From NCBI RefSeq assembly GCF_020567425.1, contig NZ_JAJCVJ010000001.1, positions 186,001 through 250,000 of the forward strand: a stretch of DNA of 64,000 nucleotides, in the 5' to 3' direction. A program made the translations under genes and the position numbers. Origin of the DNA: Salinirubrum litoreum (GTDB lineage: Archaea; Halobacteriota; Halobacteria; Halobacteriales; Haloferacaceae). The notes below the pieces were generated by a model, which worked only from the letters and a program-made list of their open reading frames with translations, did no database searches and had not been told where the DNA came from. Below are positions 18,410 through 29,804 of this stretch, piece by piece; the first letter of the stretch is position 1; each line of letters starts with the position of its first letter.

Positions 18410-18853
18410 TCAGAACGGCACGTCGAACCGGGAGACGCGCTGGAGTCGGTCGACGACGCGCGGGAAGAGTGCGAGGAGGACGGCACAACAGGCGGTCGGC
18501 ACGATGATACCGGGCCACGGCGATCCGGTCGAGAGCTGTGCCAGCGAGCCAGCGTAGGCGGTGAACCCCAACACGCCGCCGTAGTAGGCCGCCCGGAGCG
18601 GAAGCGAGTAGAAGTCGCCGAACGCGGGCCACTCGCCCACGTCGATCCAGCCGCCCCGGAGGGTGGCGACCGTCACCGTCGAGACCGTCAGCGCGGTCAT
18701 CGCCGACAGCGAGACGGTGACGGGGTTCGGCGCGACCATGAGCGTGAGCAGGACCGGCAAACCGAGGACCGTCACCTCCGCGCCGCCGAAGAAGGCGTAG
18801 TCGAGCCACCGGTCGAACCGGGCCGTCAGGCTGTCCTCCGAACCCCGAGTCAC
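18410..18853 (-). CDS. Haloarchaeal membrane protein, unknown function
   Basis: Encodes 147 residues from a GTG start. Four hydrophobic segments (about 27-43, 46-64, 85-103 and 113-130) follow a short charged head and end in RLQRVSRFDVPF. No family is recognised. It lies 84 bases upstream of the IMPase-like gene on the same strand and may be co-transcribed with it. The GTG is the only sensible start in the frame. Confidence 0.65.
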   Translation of the reverse strand: MTRGSEDSLTARFDRWLDYAFFGGAEVTVLGLPVLLTLMVAPNPVTVSLSAMTALTVSTVTVATLRGGWIDVGEWPAFGDFYSLPLRAAYYGGVLGFTAYAGSLAQLSTGSPWPGIIVPTACCAVLLALFPRVVDRLQRVSRFDVPF

Positions 18854-18903
18854 ACGTTCGCTATGGGCCGACTATGCGTAAATCGCTCGGCGAGACGTCG
18901 GCC

Positions 18904-19974
18904 CTACTCCAGCCGGTAGCGCAGGAGCGCCGCGATGCCGCCGAGGTTCTTCAGTTGTTCGCCGGGCTGAAACTCCCCGGAAAAGACCGTCACCTCGCCG
19001 CCCTTCTGCTCGACCGTCTCGATGACGTGGTTCACGTCCACGTCCCAGTCGCCCTCGCCCTGTCGCTCCTCGCGGAGACGGGTGTCGAGGATGAGGAGTT
19101 GGTCCACCGCGCCGAACTCGGCGGCCTCGGCGACCTCGCCGATGCCGTAGGCGACCTTCGTCCCCTGTGCGATCCCCTCCATCAACTGGTCCACGAGTTC
19201 CGCCTCGCGGGCGATGCGGGTGTCCTTCTGTACGTCCGAGACCGCGCCGCGCTTCAGGACTTCGTGAACGCCACGGTCGCCGACGCCGGAGGTGTCGACG
19301 GTCGCGCCGATGAGTTCGACGACCGCAGGGTACTCGTCTTCGAGGTAGTCGCGGGCGTCCTGCTTCGTGAAGCCCGGTCCCGCGAGGATGATGGCGTCCA
19401 CGTCCAGATGCGACAGCGCGGAGCCGAGGTCCGCGAACAGTTCGTTCCGGGGCCGGGCGTACTCGCCTTTCCCGGTCGGGCGCGTGAACGAGGCGTACTC
19501 GTTCGTCCCGTACTGCGCGACGGTGTGGATGTACGCCTCGCCCTCCTCGACGGTGACGATGGCGACGTCCGGATTCTCGGCGGCTTCCTCGGCGCGTTCC
19601 AGTCGCTCCGTCTGGTCCGGTTTGAAGTGTTTCTCGATGGTGATCTCGGCGCGCTCCTCGACGTTCAGCGTGTGGTGGAACCCGAGTTGGTCCTCTCTCG
19701 ACGTGTCCACGATGACGCCACCGATTCGGAGTCGGTTGGCGAACCGGGCGAACTCGACGTCCTCGACCTCGATGGTGACGTGGAGGTGTTCGCGCTCGCC
19801 GCCGGTGTCGCGCATCTGGTCGTCGTTGCGCTGGATTCTGCGGGTCGTGTCGCCTTCCACGAGGTCACCGGGTTCGAGGACGTACGAGAGGTGCCAGAGG
19901 TCGTCGACGTTCTCGGGGACGACGGTGACGCGTTCGCGCCCCTCCTCGCCGTAGCCCCGACTCGTGATTCGCAT
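18904..19974 (-). CDS. pelA: mRNA surveillance protein Pelota
   Basis: Encodes 356 residues, the full archaeal Pelota length. The N-terminal Lsm-like domain (1-130) begins [22 protein letters not shown] and contains [13 protein letters not shown]; the central and C-terminal eRF1-like domains include [12 protein letters not shown] and [14 protein letters not shown]. Like the family it lacks the GGQ peptide-release motif. It rescues stalled ribosomes with aEF1A and ABCE1. Probably leaderless: a TATA-like GGTAAGTG on the minus strand lies about 27 bases upstream. Confidence 0.95.
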   Translation of the reverse strand: MRITSRGYGEEGRERVTVVPENVDDLWHLSYVLEPGDLVEGDTTRRIQRNDDQMRDTGGEREHLHVTIEVEDVEFARFANRLRIGGVIVDTSREDQLGFHHTLNVEERAEITIEKHFKPDQTERLERAEEAAENPDVAIVTVEEGEAYIHTVAQYGTNEYASFTRPTGKGEYARPRNELFADLGSALSHLDVDAIILAGPGFTKQDARDYLEDEYPAVVELIGATVDTSGVGDRGVHEVLKRGAVSDVQKDTRIAREAELVDQLMEGIAQGTKVAYGIGEVAEAAEFGAVDQLLILDTRLREERQGEGDWDVDVNHVIETVEQKGGEVTVFSGEFQPGEQLKNLGGIAALLRYRLE

Positions 19975-20009
19975 ACGACCGACTCCGCGTCCCTCGGGTA
20001 AGTGCCCTG

Positions 20010-20693
20010 CTATCGCTCGTGCGGAGACGAGTCGTCACCGCCGAGTCGAACGACACCGCGACCCCACAAGCCGACTGCGACGACCTCGGCGTAGAAGGCG
20101 AGGAAGAAGCCGGCTCCGACCGCGTTCAGCGGCGCGAACAGCACCCCGGCCAGCGAGAGGACGACGACCGCGACACCCCACGTGACAAAGTATCGCGCGT
20201 CGGTGGCGACCGACCGGACCGCGCTCGGATCGAACGCCGACCTGAGCGATTCACCCACGGCGTAGGCCGACAGCCCCGCCGGGAGCAGATACGCGAAGAG
20301 CACGGCGACGAGCAGTGTGACCGTACTCGCGGTGTAGAAGCCGAGCGAGAGACCGACACCCGGCACGCTCCCGAGCGACTGTGAGAGCGTCCCGCCGAGC
20401 GTGACGACCAGCACGACTGTCGGCACCGCGAGATAGGCGACGACGATCAGCGACCCGCCGAGTCCACGGCGGAGAATCCCCCGAAAATCGTGGAACGTCG
20501 GTGGCGTCGTCTCGGAGAGGTCCGGCCGGGACGACCGGGCGCGGTCGTCCAGCGCGCAGACGAGGTAGCCGACGACCGGCAGGAGGGGAACGACCGGCAC
20601 GAAGGCGGCCAGCAGGTGACAGAGACCGCCGACGAGCAGTGTCTCGACGGCGTGGTCGCCGCGCAGTGGGTAACCCAGTGCCTCCCGGAGCAT
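20010..20693 (-). CDS. DUF4013-like membrane protein (copy 1 of 3)
   Basis: Encodes 227 residues with five to six hydrophobic helices. It shares the layout of the two genes upstream: a short N-terminal amphipathic stretch ([12 protein letters not shown]), [33 protein letters not shown] and [21 protein letters not shown] assign it to the DUF4013 group from this pattern. The ATG at 20693 is chosen because the frame farther upstream runs through the tail of the next gene. Function unknown; 38 bases separate the genes, so an operon is likely. Confidence 0.72.
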   Translation of the reverse strand: MLREALGYPLRGDHAVETLLVGGLCHLLAAFVPVVPLLPVVGYLVCALDDRARSSRPDLSETTPPTFHDFRGILRRGLGGSLIVVAYLAVPTVVLVVTLGGTLSQSLGSVPGVGLSLGFYTASTVTLLVAVLFAYLLPAGLSAYAVGESLRSAFDPSAVRSVATDARYFVTWGVAVVVLSLAGVLFAPLNAVGAGFFLAFYAEVVAVGLWGRGVVRLGGDDSSPHER

Positions 20694-20731
20694 CGCCCGG
20701 CGCTTTCCGGGCCAGCGGTTTGACGGTTCCG

Positions 20732-22114
<1,383 letters not shown>

Positions 22115-22173
22115 GTCGGGGTCGGCAGGGGTCGAGAGAATCAGGTCGCGAGGGGAAGTCCGGTCGAGGCGAC

Positions 22174-22890
22174 TCAGACGACCGGCTGTTCGTCGGGCAT
22201 CTCGTTGTCCTCGCGCAGGTCGAGCGTCTGCACCTCGGCGAACGTCTTGCCGATGATGTAGTACGCGGCGACCGACGCGTAGAAGAACGCGAACGGGCCG
22301 AGGACGAACGTGATCAGTTGCCCGAGCAGGGGGATCACGTTGATCACGCCGACGACGACCGCGACACCGAGGATGACGGCGAAGGCGTACACCCAGCCGC
22401 GAGCGTACTCGCGGTCGGTGACGACCTGCCGGATGGTCCCGAAGTCGAAGCCCGCGCCGATGGTGCCCTCGTGGGCGAAGTTCGCCAGCACGGCCGGCAG
22501 GACGTACGCGAGTGCAAGCGAGAGCACGACGGTCACGAGCGCCGAGACGAGCAGGAGCAGGAAGCCGACGGCTCCCAGTCCGGAGTTGTTCGAGGCGACC
22601 CCGAGGACGCCGAAGAACACCAGCACGCTGGCGATGGCGACCGGGATCAGACTCCAGGCGAACGTGACGACGAACGCCTTCACGCCCTCGATGCCCATCT
22701 CGCCCCAGTCGTCGAAGACGGGGGCCTGCTCGTCGCCGGCACCCGACGTGCGGATCACGCGCATCAGATACCCGAGGACGAGGAAGGTCGGGATCAGGAG
22801 GAAGCTCAGGAAGCCCAGTACACCGCCGATGACGACGGTCTTGACGGCGTCGTCGCTGTTGCGAAGGTAGTTGAGTGATTCGCTAATCAT
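22174..22890 (-). CDS. DUF4013-like membrane protein (copy 3 of 3)
   Basis: Encodes 238 residues from the ATG at 22890; a GTG three codons upstream (22899) is an equally possible start. Features: NYLRNSDDAVKTVVIGGVLG at the N-terminus, VLGYLMRVIRTSG, a long central helix pair, YVLPAVLANFAHEGTIGAGFDF and YYIIGKTFAEV at the end. Five to six membrane helices. It is the most typical DUF4013 member and the first gene of the three-gene tandem. A TATA-like box lies upstream near 22938-22955. Function unknown. Confidence 0.78.
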   Translation of the reverse strand: MISESLNYLRNSDDAVKTVVIGGVLGFLSFLLIPTFLVLGYLMRVIRTSGAGDEQAPVFDDWGEMGIEGVKAFVVTFAWSLIPVAIASVLVFFGVLGVASNNSGLGAVGFLLLLVSALVTVVLSLALAYVLPAVLANFAHEGTIGAGFDFGTIRQVVTDREYARGWVYAFAVILGVAVVVGVINVIPLLGQLITFVLGPFAFFYASVAAYYIIGKTFAEVQTLDLREDNEMPDEQPVV

Positions 22891-23136
22891 GGTGGTCACC
22901 GAGAACGGGCGTGGCTGCTCCGAGGAGCCGACACTGCCGATAATTCTCGCATATACGACTCCGGACGAGGAGATAACCGTTTCTATGGTTTCGAGCCGTC
23001 TCCACTGCTTAAACGAGTGTTACGGCGGCCTTAACCGGTAGCCAGTCTCGGTAGACGGCGTCGCGGTCGGCGGTCCGGGACGGTCGCAGACCACGACGGG
23101 AGAAGACGAGACCGGGAGTTCCGAGCGACTAGCCGA

Positions 23137-26100
23137 TCAGCACTCGGACCAGCCACAGGACTCGCAGGTCTTGCAGCCCTCCGAGTAGTAGAGCGTCATG
23201 CTCCCGCAGTCGGGACACTCCGGACTCTCGCCGGCCGCGAGCAGTTCGTCGGTGGCGTCCGCCTCGGCGTCGGTCGGCGCGACACCCTCGTCGGCTTCGG
23301 CGTCCGCGACCGTCGTCGTCTCGACCGACTCGCTCGTCCCGTTCACGGAGACCGACGCGCCGCCGTCCGTCTGGCTCGCCGCGTCCTCGAGTTCGGTGAG
23401 GTTCTTCTGCTGTGGGTAGTCGGTGTCGATCTCGCCGTCGAGATACCGACGCATCGCGGTACCGATCGCGTCCGGGATGGAGTTGATCTGCTCGCCCTTG
23501 TCCCAGGCGACCTTCGGCGACCGGATACCCTGCAGGTCGTCGGCGATCTCGCGGGGATCGACGCCCGAGCGAAGCGCGTAGCTGATGACCTTCGCCAGCG
23601 CCTCGGTGAAGGAGTTCGTGAACCCACCGGAGTTGCCGATGGTGGCGAACAGCTCGAAGGCGTCGCCGTTGTCGTCCTCGTTGATGTTGACGTACATCTT
23701 CCCGTAGCCGGTGTCGATGCGCTGGGTGACACCGTGGAGGACGTCCGGACGCGGGCGCTCCTTCGCGTAGGCGTCGCCGGTGCGGTCGGCCAGCAGGTCG
23801 TCGATCTCGTCGCCGACCACCGCTCGCACGTCCTCGTTGTCCACGAACTGCTCGATGCCGCCGAACACCTCGCGGATCTGCGCGACGAGCGCCTCTGCGG
23901 CCTCGGTCTCGTCGGCGAACTCGGTGTTCTGCGCGCGGGTCGTCAGCACCTGCTTCGAGCGGGTGCCGTCGCGGTAGACCGTGACGCCCTTCCCACCGTT
24001 GTCGTAGATGTAGCGGTACACCTCGTCCATGTCCTCCCGACTGGCCTCGTTCGGGAAGTTGCAGGTCTTCGAGATGGCCGAGTCGACGCCCTGCTGGCAG
24101 GCACACTGGACCGCGGCGTGAGCCTTGCCGGAGAGGTCCGAGGTGACGACGAACAGTTCGCCGATGGCGTTCGGGACCGTGTCGAGTCCCTCGACGCCGT
24201 CGAACTCGTTGTTCGCCATCTGCTCCTGTGCCTCCTGTTTCACGGCCTCGACGTCGACGTCGTTGGCCTCCAGCGTCCGGAGGAAGTAGTCGTCGAACTC
24301 GACGAGCATCTCGTCGCCCTGCACGTCGTCGGAGACGTTCTTGTAGTAGGCGACGTTGTAGATCGGTTCACAGCCGCCGGTCGTGTTGCCCACCATCGAG
24401 GTGGTGCCGGTCGGCGCGATGGTCGTCGTGTTGTGGTTCCGCACCGGGAAGCCGTCCGCCCAGTCGTCGGCGTCCAGCCCCGTGTGGTGCTCGAACCACT
24501 CGCGGTACTCGGTCGGGTTCGCGTACTTCGAGTCGTCCCAGTCGTCGAAGGAGCCGCGCTCTGCGGCGAGTTCGTGGCTGGCCCACTTCGACTCGTGGTT
24601 GATGTGGGTCATCAACTGCCGGGCGACCTCGTTGCCCTCCTCGCTGCCGTAGCGGACGCCGAGTTGGACGTACAGTTGGGCGAGGCCCATGATTCCGAGG
24701 CCGATCTTCCGCATCTCGCGGACCTTCTGTTCGATCTTCTCGACCGGGAAGTCCGACATCGTGACGACGTTCTCGAGGAAGCGCGTCCCGTACTCGATGC
24801 GGTGATCGAACGCCTCGAAGTCGATAGCCTCGTCGAGGAAGGCGTCGACCGCGTCCTCGAAGCTGTCGTACTCGTCGCCGTGTGCGTCGTACCAGACGCG
24901 CCAGTCCGGCGCGCTCTCGTCCGCGAGCGTCGAGAGGTTGATGTGGCCGAGGTTACAGGCCTCGTACTCCTCTAACGGCTGTTCGCCACAGGGGTTCGTC
25001 GCGAGGATGCGGTGGTCCGGATGCTCCTCCACGTCGAAGGAGTGCTGCTTGTTCACCCGTTCGAGGTAGATGACGCCCGGTTCGCCGTTCTCGTAGGCCC
25101 CGTCGACGATGTGGTCCCACAGTTCGGCGGCCGGAATCGACAGCACCTCGCCGACCTCGACGTGTTCGCCGAGGCCGAACCGCTCGTACAGTTCCTTCGT
25201 CTCGGGGGTGGCGACGTGCGGTTCCTCGGTGCGCGGGTTGGTGAAGACGAACTCCTCGTCGGCGTACAGCGCCTCCATGAAGTCGTCGGTGACGCCGACT
25301 GAGATGTTGAAGTTCGACAGGTGCCCCTCGACGGCGTTCCGGAGGTGCTTGGGCACCTTCCCGTCCTCGTCGATGAGTTCGCGGGCCTCTTCGAGGGCGT
25401 CGATGAACTTGGTGTGCGTGAAGTCGTCCGGGTCGTTCAGTCGGAGCGTGTGCGCGAGGCTCACGTCCTTGTTCTTCGCGTGGATGAACTGGATGACGTC
25501 CGGGTGCGAGACGCGCATGACCCCCATCTGTGCGCCGCGCCGGGCCCCGCCCTGCGCGATTGTCTCGCACATCTGGTCGAACGTCCGCATGAAGGTGACC
25601 GGCCCGGAGGCGATGCCGCCCGTCGAGCCGACCGTGTCGCCGTACGGTCGGAGCTTCCAGAAGGCGTAGCCCATCCCGCCGCCCGACTGGAAGACCTCCG
25701 CCGCTTCCTTCGCGGTCTGGTGGATGTCCGTGATGTCGTCGCCAGGAGAGTCGACGAAACACGCCGACAACTGCTGGAGTTCGTCGCCCGCGTTCATCAG
25801 CGTCGGCGAGTTCGGGATGAAGGAGAGGTCCTCCATCAGCGTCAGGAACTCGTCGCGCGTCTCGCGGACGTGGGCCGCGATGTCGTCCGAGAGTTCCGGG
25901 ACGACGGTGTCGTAGGCGAACTTGTTGACGTTGTACACCGACAGCGTCGTCTCGGCGTCGTCGTCGGCGGCGGTCGTGCCCGCACCGAAGACCTCCGCCG
26001 CGAGTTCGTCACGTCGCGGGTGGTCCGGCTTCAACTGGTCCGGCGTGACGGTGATCTCGGTGTCGCGTTGCTCGGCCTCGAAGACGGCCTCGGCGAGCGC

Positions 26101-26292
26101 GATGTTGTCGGCGACGCGCGGGAACAGGTCTTCCTGTGACTCGATGGCGTCCCCGTCGGCGTTCTTCCGGAGGTAGCGCGCCGGCAGGATGTTGTGGTAG
26201 GCGTTGGCGGTGAGCCGTTCTTCCAGCGTCTCTCCGTCCGTTCGTTTGATCGGCAGTTCCAACTCGCCCGCGCCGAGGTCGGCGTCGGACAT
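23137..26292 (-). CDS. nrdJ: Adenosylcobalamin-dependent ribonucleotide reductase (class II)
   Basis: Encodes 1051 residues. It reduces ribonucleotides to deoxyribonucleotides with a B12 radical. Seen: LSFIPNSPTLMNAG and QQLSACFVDSPGDD (first redox Cys, about 177), FQSGGGMGYAFWKLRP, NPCGEQPLEEYEACNLG (catalytic Asn/Cys/Glu, about 434-450), then APTGTTSMVGNTTGG. The C-terminus is a zinc ribbon (CPDCGSMTLYYSEGCKTC...) after an acidic, variable linker (about 980-1020). Length fits the family without an intein. The ATG immediately follows the stop of a possible 24-codon ORF. It depends on cobalamin, and CbiX of that pathway lies 5 kb away. Confidence 0.96.
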   Translation of the reverse strand: MSDADLGAGELELPIKRTDGETLEERLTANAYHNILPARYLRKNADGDAIESQEDLFPRVADNIALAEAVFEAEQRDTEITVTPDQLKPDHPRRDELAAEVFGAGTTAADDDAETTLSVYNVNKFAYDTVVPELSDDIAAHVRETRDEFLTLMEDLSFIPNSPTLMNAGDELQQLSACFVDSPGDDITDIHQTAKEAAEVFQSGGGMGYAFWKLRPYGDTVGSTGGIASGPVTFMRTFDQMCETIAQGGARRGAQMGVMRVSHPDVIQFIHAKNKDVSLAHTLRLNDPDDFTHTKFIDALEEARELIDEDGKVPKHLRNAVEGHLSNFNISVGVTDDFMEALYADEEFVFTNPRTEEPHVATPETKELYERFGLGEHVEVGEVLSIPAAELWDHIVDGAYENGEPGVIYLERVNKQHSFDVEEHPDHRILATNPCGEQPLEEYEACNLGHINLSTLADESAPDWRVWYDAHGDEYDSFEDAVDAFLDEAIDFEAFDHRIEYGTRFLENVVTMSDFPVEKIEQKVREMRKIGLGIMGLAQLYVQLGVRYGSEEGNEVARQLMTHINHESKWASHELAAERGSFDDWDDSKYANPTEYREWFEHHTGLDADDWADGFPVRNHNTTTIAPTGTTSMVGNTTGGCEPIYNVAYYKNVSDDVQGDEMLVEFDDYFLRTLEANDVDVEAVKQEAQEQMANNEFDGVEGLDTVPNAIGELFVVTSDLSGKAHAAVQCACQQGVDSAISKTCNFPNEASREDMDEVYRYIYDNGGKGVTVYRDGTRSKQVLTTRAQNTEFADETEAAEALVAQIREVFGGIEQFVDNEDVRAVVGDEIDDLLADRTGDAYAKERPRPDVLHGVTQRIDTGYGKMYVNINEDDNGDAFELFATIGNSGGFTNSFTEALAKVISYALRSGVDPREIADDLQGIRSPKVAWDKGEQINSIPDAIGTAMRRYLDGEIDTDYPQQKNLTELEDAASQTDGGASVSVNGTSESVETTTVADAEADEGVAPTDAEADATDELLAAGESPECPDCGSMTLYYSEGCKTCESCGWSEC

Positions 26293-26367
26293 CTATTCCC
26301 CCTCCCGACCGGCAGGCCCCATCTGCCGGCCGAATTCGTCCGTGGCTGTGACGGTGTAGTTGCTCAT
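26293..26367 (-). CDS. Possible 24-residue leader ORF upstream of nrdJ
   Basis: Reading from ATG at 26367 gives MSNYTVTATDEFGRQMGPAG plus REGE and a TAG that directly abuts the nrdJ ATG. The codons are mostly G/C-ending and the peptide is composed like a normal haloarchaeal protein end. A TATA-like TTTATCA on the minus strand lies about 35 bases upstream, so the transcript would start just before this ORF. It may be a translated small protein coupled to nrdJ, or chance. No known family is recognised. Confidence 0.45.
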   Translation of the reverse strand: MSNYTVTATDEFGRQMGPAGREGE

Positions 26368-26767
26368 TCGTGACGGACCATTCGTACCGAAGCCACCGTG
26401 ATAAACGATGCGCTTGCGGTTGTCCTACTGCAAGTTCAGTTGTACGTCGATGCCTCTCGTCGGTTTATTTTCTGGCTGGCGCGCGACTCACTATCGGTCG
26501 CGCGACACACGTTCGATACATCGTGGACCGACATAAGAGTGTTTAGAGCGCGGTGAAAGTGATCGGTGGCTGAAAGGCGAGCGCAGTGGGTCGCGCCCGG
26601 CGAGTCGGTCGAATCGTCTCCTTCGAGGAAACCGGTAGTGAAGCGTCGACGCCGTCGCCTGCGGCCGTTTCCCGCCCCGAAGACGGAGACACGCCGGCGG
26701 GATCGTGTCCGGCAGACCGTCCGGCCAGGAACGCTCCCGTCGAGGTCGTTTCACACTCCCGAGACGC
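26368..26767. other. Intergenic region between nrdJ leader and deoC
   Basis: These 400 bases hold the nrdJ promoter (TTTATCA near 26399-26405, minus strand) and, nearby, an imperfect dyad with arms CTTGC and GCAAG (26412-26433) that could bind a regulator of nrdJ. The half toward deoC is downstream of that gene and looks like nothing in particular. I found no riboswitch-like B12 element. Confidence 0.5.
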
Positions 26768-27406
26768 TCACTCCTCGGGGAACCCCTCGACGATGGCCAC
26801 GCCGCTGGAGGCACCGATCCGCTCCGCGCCGGCGTCGAGCATCGCCACCGCCTCCTCGTAGCTTCCGACGCCGCCGCTGGCTTTCACGGGGAGATACTCG
26901 CTCATCAGTTCCACGTCCTCGAGCGTCGCGCCGCCGTCCGCGAACCCGGTCGAGGTCTTGACGTAGTCGGCGTCGGCGTCGCGCGCGAGTTGGCACGCGT
27001 GGTGCTTCTCGTCGGTCGTCAACAGCGCCGTCTCGATGATGACCTTCACCGGGATCGGGACGCCCGCGACGACCTCGGCGATGTCGTGTTCGACCGCGTC
27101 GTCCTCGCCGGCCTGCAACCGACCGACGTTCAGCACCATGTCGATCTCGTCCGCGCCGGCCTTCCACGCCTGGGCGGCCTCCTCGCGTTTGATCTCGGTC
27201 GCGTTCTGTCCGTGCGGGAAGCCGACGACCGTGGCGGTGGTCACGTCGGGCGCGTACTCGGCCGCTTCGGGGACGTAACACGGCGGGATACAGGCGTTCA
27301 TCCCGTACTCTTCGGCGGCGTCCAGCACCTCGCGGACGTCCGCCATCGTCGTCTCGGGCCCCAGTACGGTGTGGTCGATCTTCGACGCGAACTCGGCTCT
27401 GTTCAT
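26768..27406 (-). CDS. deoC: Deoxyribose-phosphate aldolase
   Basis: Encodes 212 residues, a class I aldolase TIM barrel. [12 protein letters not shown] at the N-terminus, [23 protein letters not shown] and [15 protein letters not shown] (Schiff-base lysine in VKTSTGF) are diagnostic, and VKASGGVGS holds the second lysine. It splits 2-deoxyribose-5-phosphate into acetaldehyde and glyceraldehyde-3-phosphate. Its position next to nrdJ (deoxynucleotide synthesis) may be coincidence. A T-rich TATA-like box sits about 27 bases upstream. Confidence 0.96.
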   Translation of the reverse strand: MNRAEFASKIDHTVLGPETTMADVREVLDAAEEYGMNACIPPCYVPEAAEYAPDVTTATVVGFPHGQNATEIKREEAAQAWKAGADEIDMVLNVGRLQAGEDDAVEHDIAEVVAGVPIPVKVIIETALLTTDEKHHACQLARDADADYVKTSTGFADGGATLEDVELMSEYLPVKASGGVGSYEEAVAMLDAGAERIGASSGVAIVEGFPEE

Positions 27407-27514
27407 ACCGGGACCGTCGACGACCGGGGAGAAAAACGCCCCGGACGCTCGTCGACGAGCGGATACGACGCCCCGGACGCCCCGGACGCGCTCGACGCCG
27501 CTCGACGCCGCGAC

Positions 27515-28441
27515 TCAGGCCGGACAGGACCGCGACACGTCCAGCACCGACAGCGTCTCGTCGACGACGACCGAGATGGTGTCGCCGTCACACGGGATGT
27601 CGAGTCGGAGTTCCAGCGGGTCCTCGGAGACGACCGTCGTGTGTTCGTCGCTGACACACCAGTCGAACGTCCAGAACGGTTCCGTCGTCAGGTCGACCCC
27701 GCGTTCCGCGTGGAACGTGAGGACGTCGGCGGTGTCCAGCAGATTGAGGCCGACCGCCGACTCGATGCGGTTCTGACACCGCCCGCAGGCGTGTTCGACC
27801 CGGACGTCGACGCCCGGGAACCGGTCGTCGTCGCGGTGGAGCGTCGTCTCCATCCGACCCATGCACTCCGGGCAGACGCCGTCGGCCGCGAGACAGTAGT
27901 GGTGCCGGACGTGGTGGTGGAAGGCGAGCAGGAACTCCGCGGGCGTCCGGTCGTCGAGACCGCCGGGCGGGAAGGAGTAACAGACGTGGACGACGCCGCA
28001 GTCGGCACACTCGATGGTGAGGCGGTCGTCGCCGTACCACGCCTGCAGTGGCCCGTCGCAGTCGTAGCAGGTGCCGGGCGCGTCGAAGGGGTCCAGCGAG
28101 GTACGGTCGGTGAACGTCCCGGCCAGCACCGACCGGACGACCTTCCAGCCGGGGTAGCGGAACTCGTAGCCCTCGTCGGTCCGGCGGACGAAGTGGTCTG
28201 TCAACTGCTTCAGGTGGTAGTTGAAGTGGGCGCTGTCGTCGATGTCGACGTGGTCGTACAGCGTCGAGAAGGCGACCGGGTCCTCGTCGGCCCCGGCGTC
28301 GAGCAGTGCCTGAAGAATCTCGATCCGGGTGTCGTTCCCGAGGAGGGCGAAGGCGTCGGCGGGGGCGAGTCCGGCCGGCGACTCGACCGAGTCCTCGGTC
28401 TCGGTGGCCGTCTCGGACTCCTCCTCTGCGCGGTGGCTCAT
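27515..28441 (-). CDS. ArsR-type HTH regulator with zinc-ribbon domains
   Basis: Encodes 308 residues. An acidic head (1-25) precedes a winged helix (about 26-100: FALLGNDTRIEILQALLDAG, FNYHLKQLTDHFVRR). The rest carries two zinc-binding modules: CYDCDGPLQAWYGDDRL with ECADCG, and CPECMGRM with CGRCQNR. The pattern matches a haloarchaeal regulator family I recall as DUF7351. It is divergent from an MFS gene; each side has a TATA-like box (TTTAGT on both strands, near 28470 and 28532), with a 19-bp dyad between them. It probably controls the transporter, itself, or both. Confidence 0.82.
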   Translation of the reverse strand: MSHRAEEESETATETEDSVESPAGLAPADAFALLGNDTRIEILQALLDAGADEDPVAFSTLYDHVDIDDSAHFNYHLKQLTDHFVRRTDEGYEFRYPGWKVVRSVLAGTFTDRTSLDPFDAPGTCYDCDGPLQAWYGDDRLTIECADCGVVHVCYSFPPGGLDDRTPAEFLLAFHHHVRHHYCLAADGVCPECMGRMETTLHRDDDRFPGVDVRVEHACGRCQNRIESAVGLNLLDTADVLTFHAERGVDLTTEPFWTFDWCVSDEHTTVVSEDPLELRLDIPCDGDTISVVVDETLSVLDVSRSCPA

Positions 28442-28504
28442 AGTCGGCCGTTCACACGGCACGACACTAAACGATTGGGCCGGTGTGCGCCGTCCGCGTC
28501 GCGC

Positions 28505-28523
28505 TACTGAAACTCGCTTCAGG
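28505..28523 (+). promoter_or_regulatory. 19-bp dyad operator upstream of MFS gene
   Basis: TACTGAAACTCGCTTCAGG contains the dyad CTGAA-N6-TTCAG and ends five bases before the TATA-like box of the MFS gene. An identical 19-mer in the same orientation relative to its gene occurs at 30934-30952. Likely an activator or repressor site. Confidence 0.7.
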
Positions 28524-28560
28524 AAGCGCCTTTAGTCTCTGCCCGCATTCCTCGACAGGA

Positions 28561-29778
28561 GTGAGTCGAGTTCCCTCCGGGCCGGTGGCGACCTACTACG
28601 CCTACACCGTCACCACCTACGCCAGTTTCACGACCGCCATCTGGATCCTGTTCGTCCGGGCACAGGGACTCTCCTTCGCCGAGGTCGGCGCGCTGAACAG
28701 TGTCTGGTGGGCCGGCCTCGTCCTCGGCGAGATTCCAACCGGGTACCTCGGGGACCGACTCGGCCGTCGGAACAGCATGATCCTCGGCACCGCGATCATC
28801 ACGGCGATGACGGTCGCCATGGCGCACTCGACCACCTTCCTCCAGTTCGCGGTCGTCTACGGGTTGTGGGCGCTCGGGCAGACCTTCCGGTCGGGGAGTG
28901 ACGACGCGTGGCTCTACGAAGTCCTGCGCGACGAGAGCCGAGGCGGAACCGGCGGGGGTGACTTCGCTCGCGTGAAAGGGCGCGCGACGGGAATCGGCCT
29001 CGCGGTCGGTGCGGTGGCGGCCCCCGCCGGCGGCGCGCTGGCGGACGCCGACTTCCAGTTGCCCTTCTACGCCACTGCGGCCGTCACCGCAGTCGGGATT
29101 CCGATCCTGTTGACGGTACCCGAGTCCGGCGAGGGACCGGACTCGTCGTTCGACGTCCGGACCGCACTCGGTGTGATCCGGCGACAACTCGCCCGGCCGC
29201 CGCTCCGGGCGTTCGTCGTCTACTTCGCGCTCCTGTTCGGGGTGTTTCAGATGACGTACATCTTCGACCAGCCGGTCGCACAGGACGCGGCGCTCGCGGT
29301 CGGGGTCCCGGAGTCGGCGACGAAGACGGCGGTCGGGGTCGTCTACGCCGGCTTCACGGCGGTCGCGGCGGTCGTCAGCTACGGAACCGGGACGATCAAG
29401 GAGCGACTCGGCATCCGGGGCTGGTTCGTCCTCGCGCCGGTCGTGGTCGGGGGACTCTTTCTCGCGCTGTGGGTCCTACCGGTGCTGGCGGTGCCGGCGT
29501 TCTTCGTCGCGCGGGCGGCCAACACCGCGTCGGTGACGCTCGGGAACCAGTATCTCAACGACCGGGTGGAGTCGGTCGGCCGGGCGACGGTGCTCTCCTC
29601 GGCGTCGATGGCGCTGTCGCTCGCGGTCATCCCCTTCGAGTTGACCGGCGGGGTTCTCGCTGACCTGCTCTCGCCGGTGCGGGCGCTGGCCCTGTTCGGC
29701 GGGGTGCTGGTCGTCGGTGTCGGCTTGTTGTGGCTCACGTCGGAACCGGTGGAACGGGCGTCGTCAACAGAAGGTTGA
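28561..29778 (+). CDS. MFS transporter
   Basis: Encodes 405 residues from a GTG at 28561, placed about 29 bases after the TATA-like TTTAGT at 28531; the frame upstream crosses the operator and promoter. About 12 membrane helices; the loop after TM2 has GYLGDRLGRRNSM, the MFS signature. Substrate unknown; drug or metabolite export is typical for this subgroup. Divergent from the zinc-ribbon HTH regulator, which suggests regulation by it. Confidence 0.85.
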   Translation: MSRVPSGPVATYYAYTVTTYASFTTAIWILFVRAQGLSFAEVGALNSVWWAGLVLGEIPTGYLGDRLGRRNSMILGTAIITAMTVAMAHSTTFLQFAVVYGLWALGQTFRSGSDDAWLYEVLRDESRGGTGGGDFARVKGRATGIGLAVGAVAAPAGGALADADFQLPFYATAAVTAVGIPILLTVPESGEGPDSSFDVRTALGVIRRQLARPPLRAFVVYFALLFGVFQMTYIFDQPVAQDAALAVGVPESATKTAVGVVYAGFTAVAAVVSYGTGTIKERLGIRGWFVLAPVVVGGLFLALWVLPVLAVPAFFVARAANTASVTLGNQYLNDRVESVGRATVLSSASMALSLAVIPFELTGGVLADLLSPVRALALFGGVLVVGVGLLWLTSEPVERASSTEG

Positions 29779-29804
29779 TTCGGCTGGGTGCTGTCGTGGC
29801 GACC

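Noticed and set aside
23137-26292. Intein in the ribonucleotide reductase
   Set aside because: Length (1051 residues) and continuous family motifs leave no room for an intein, though archaeal nrdJ genes often carry one.
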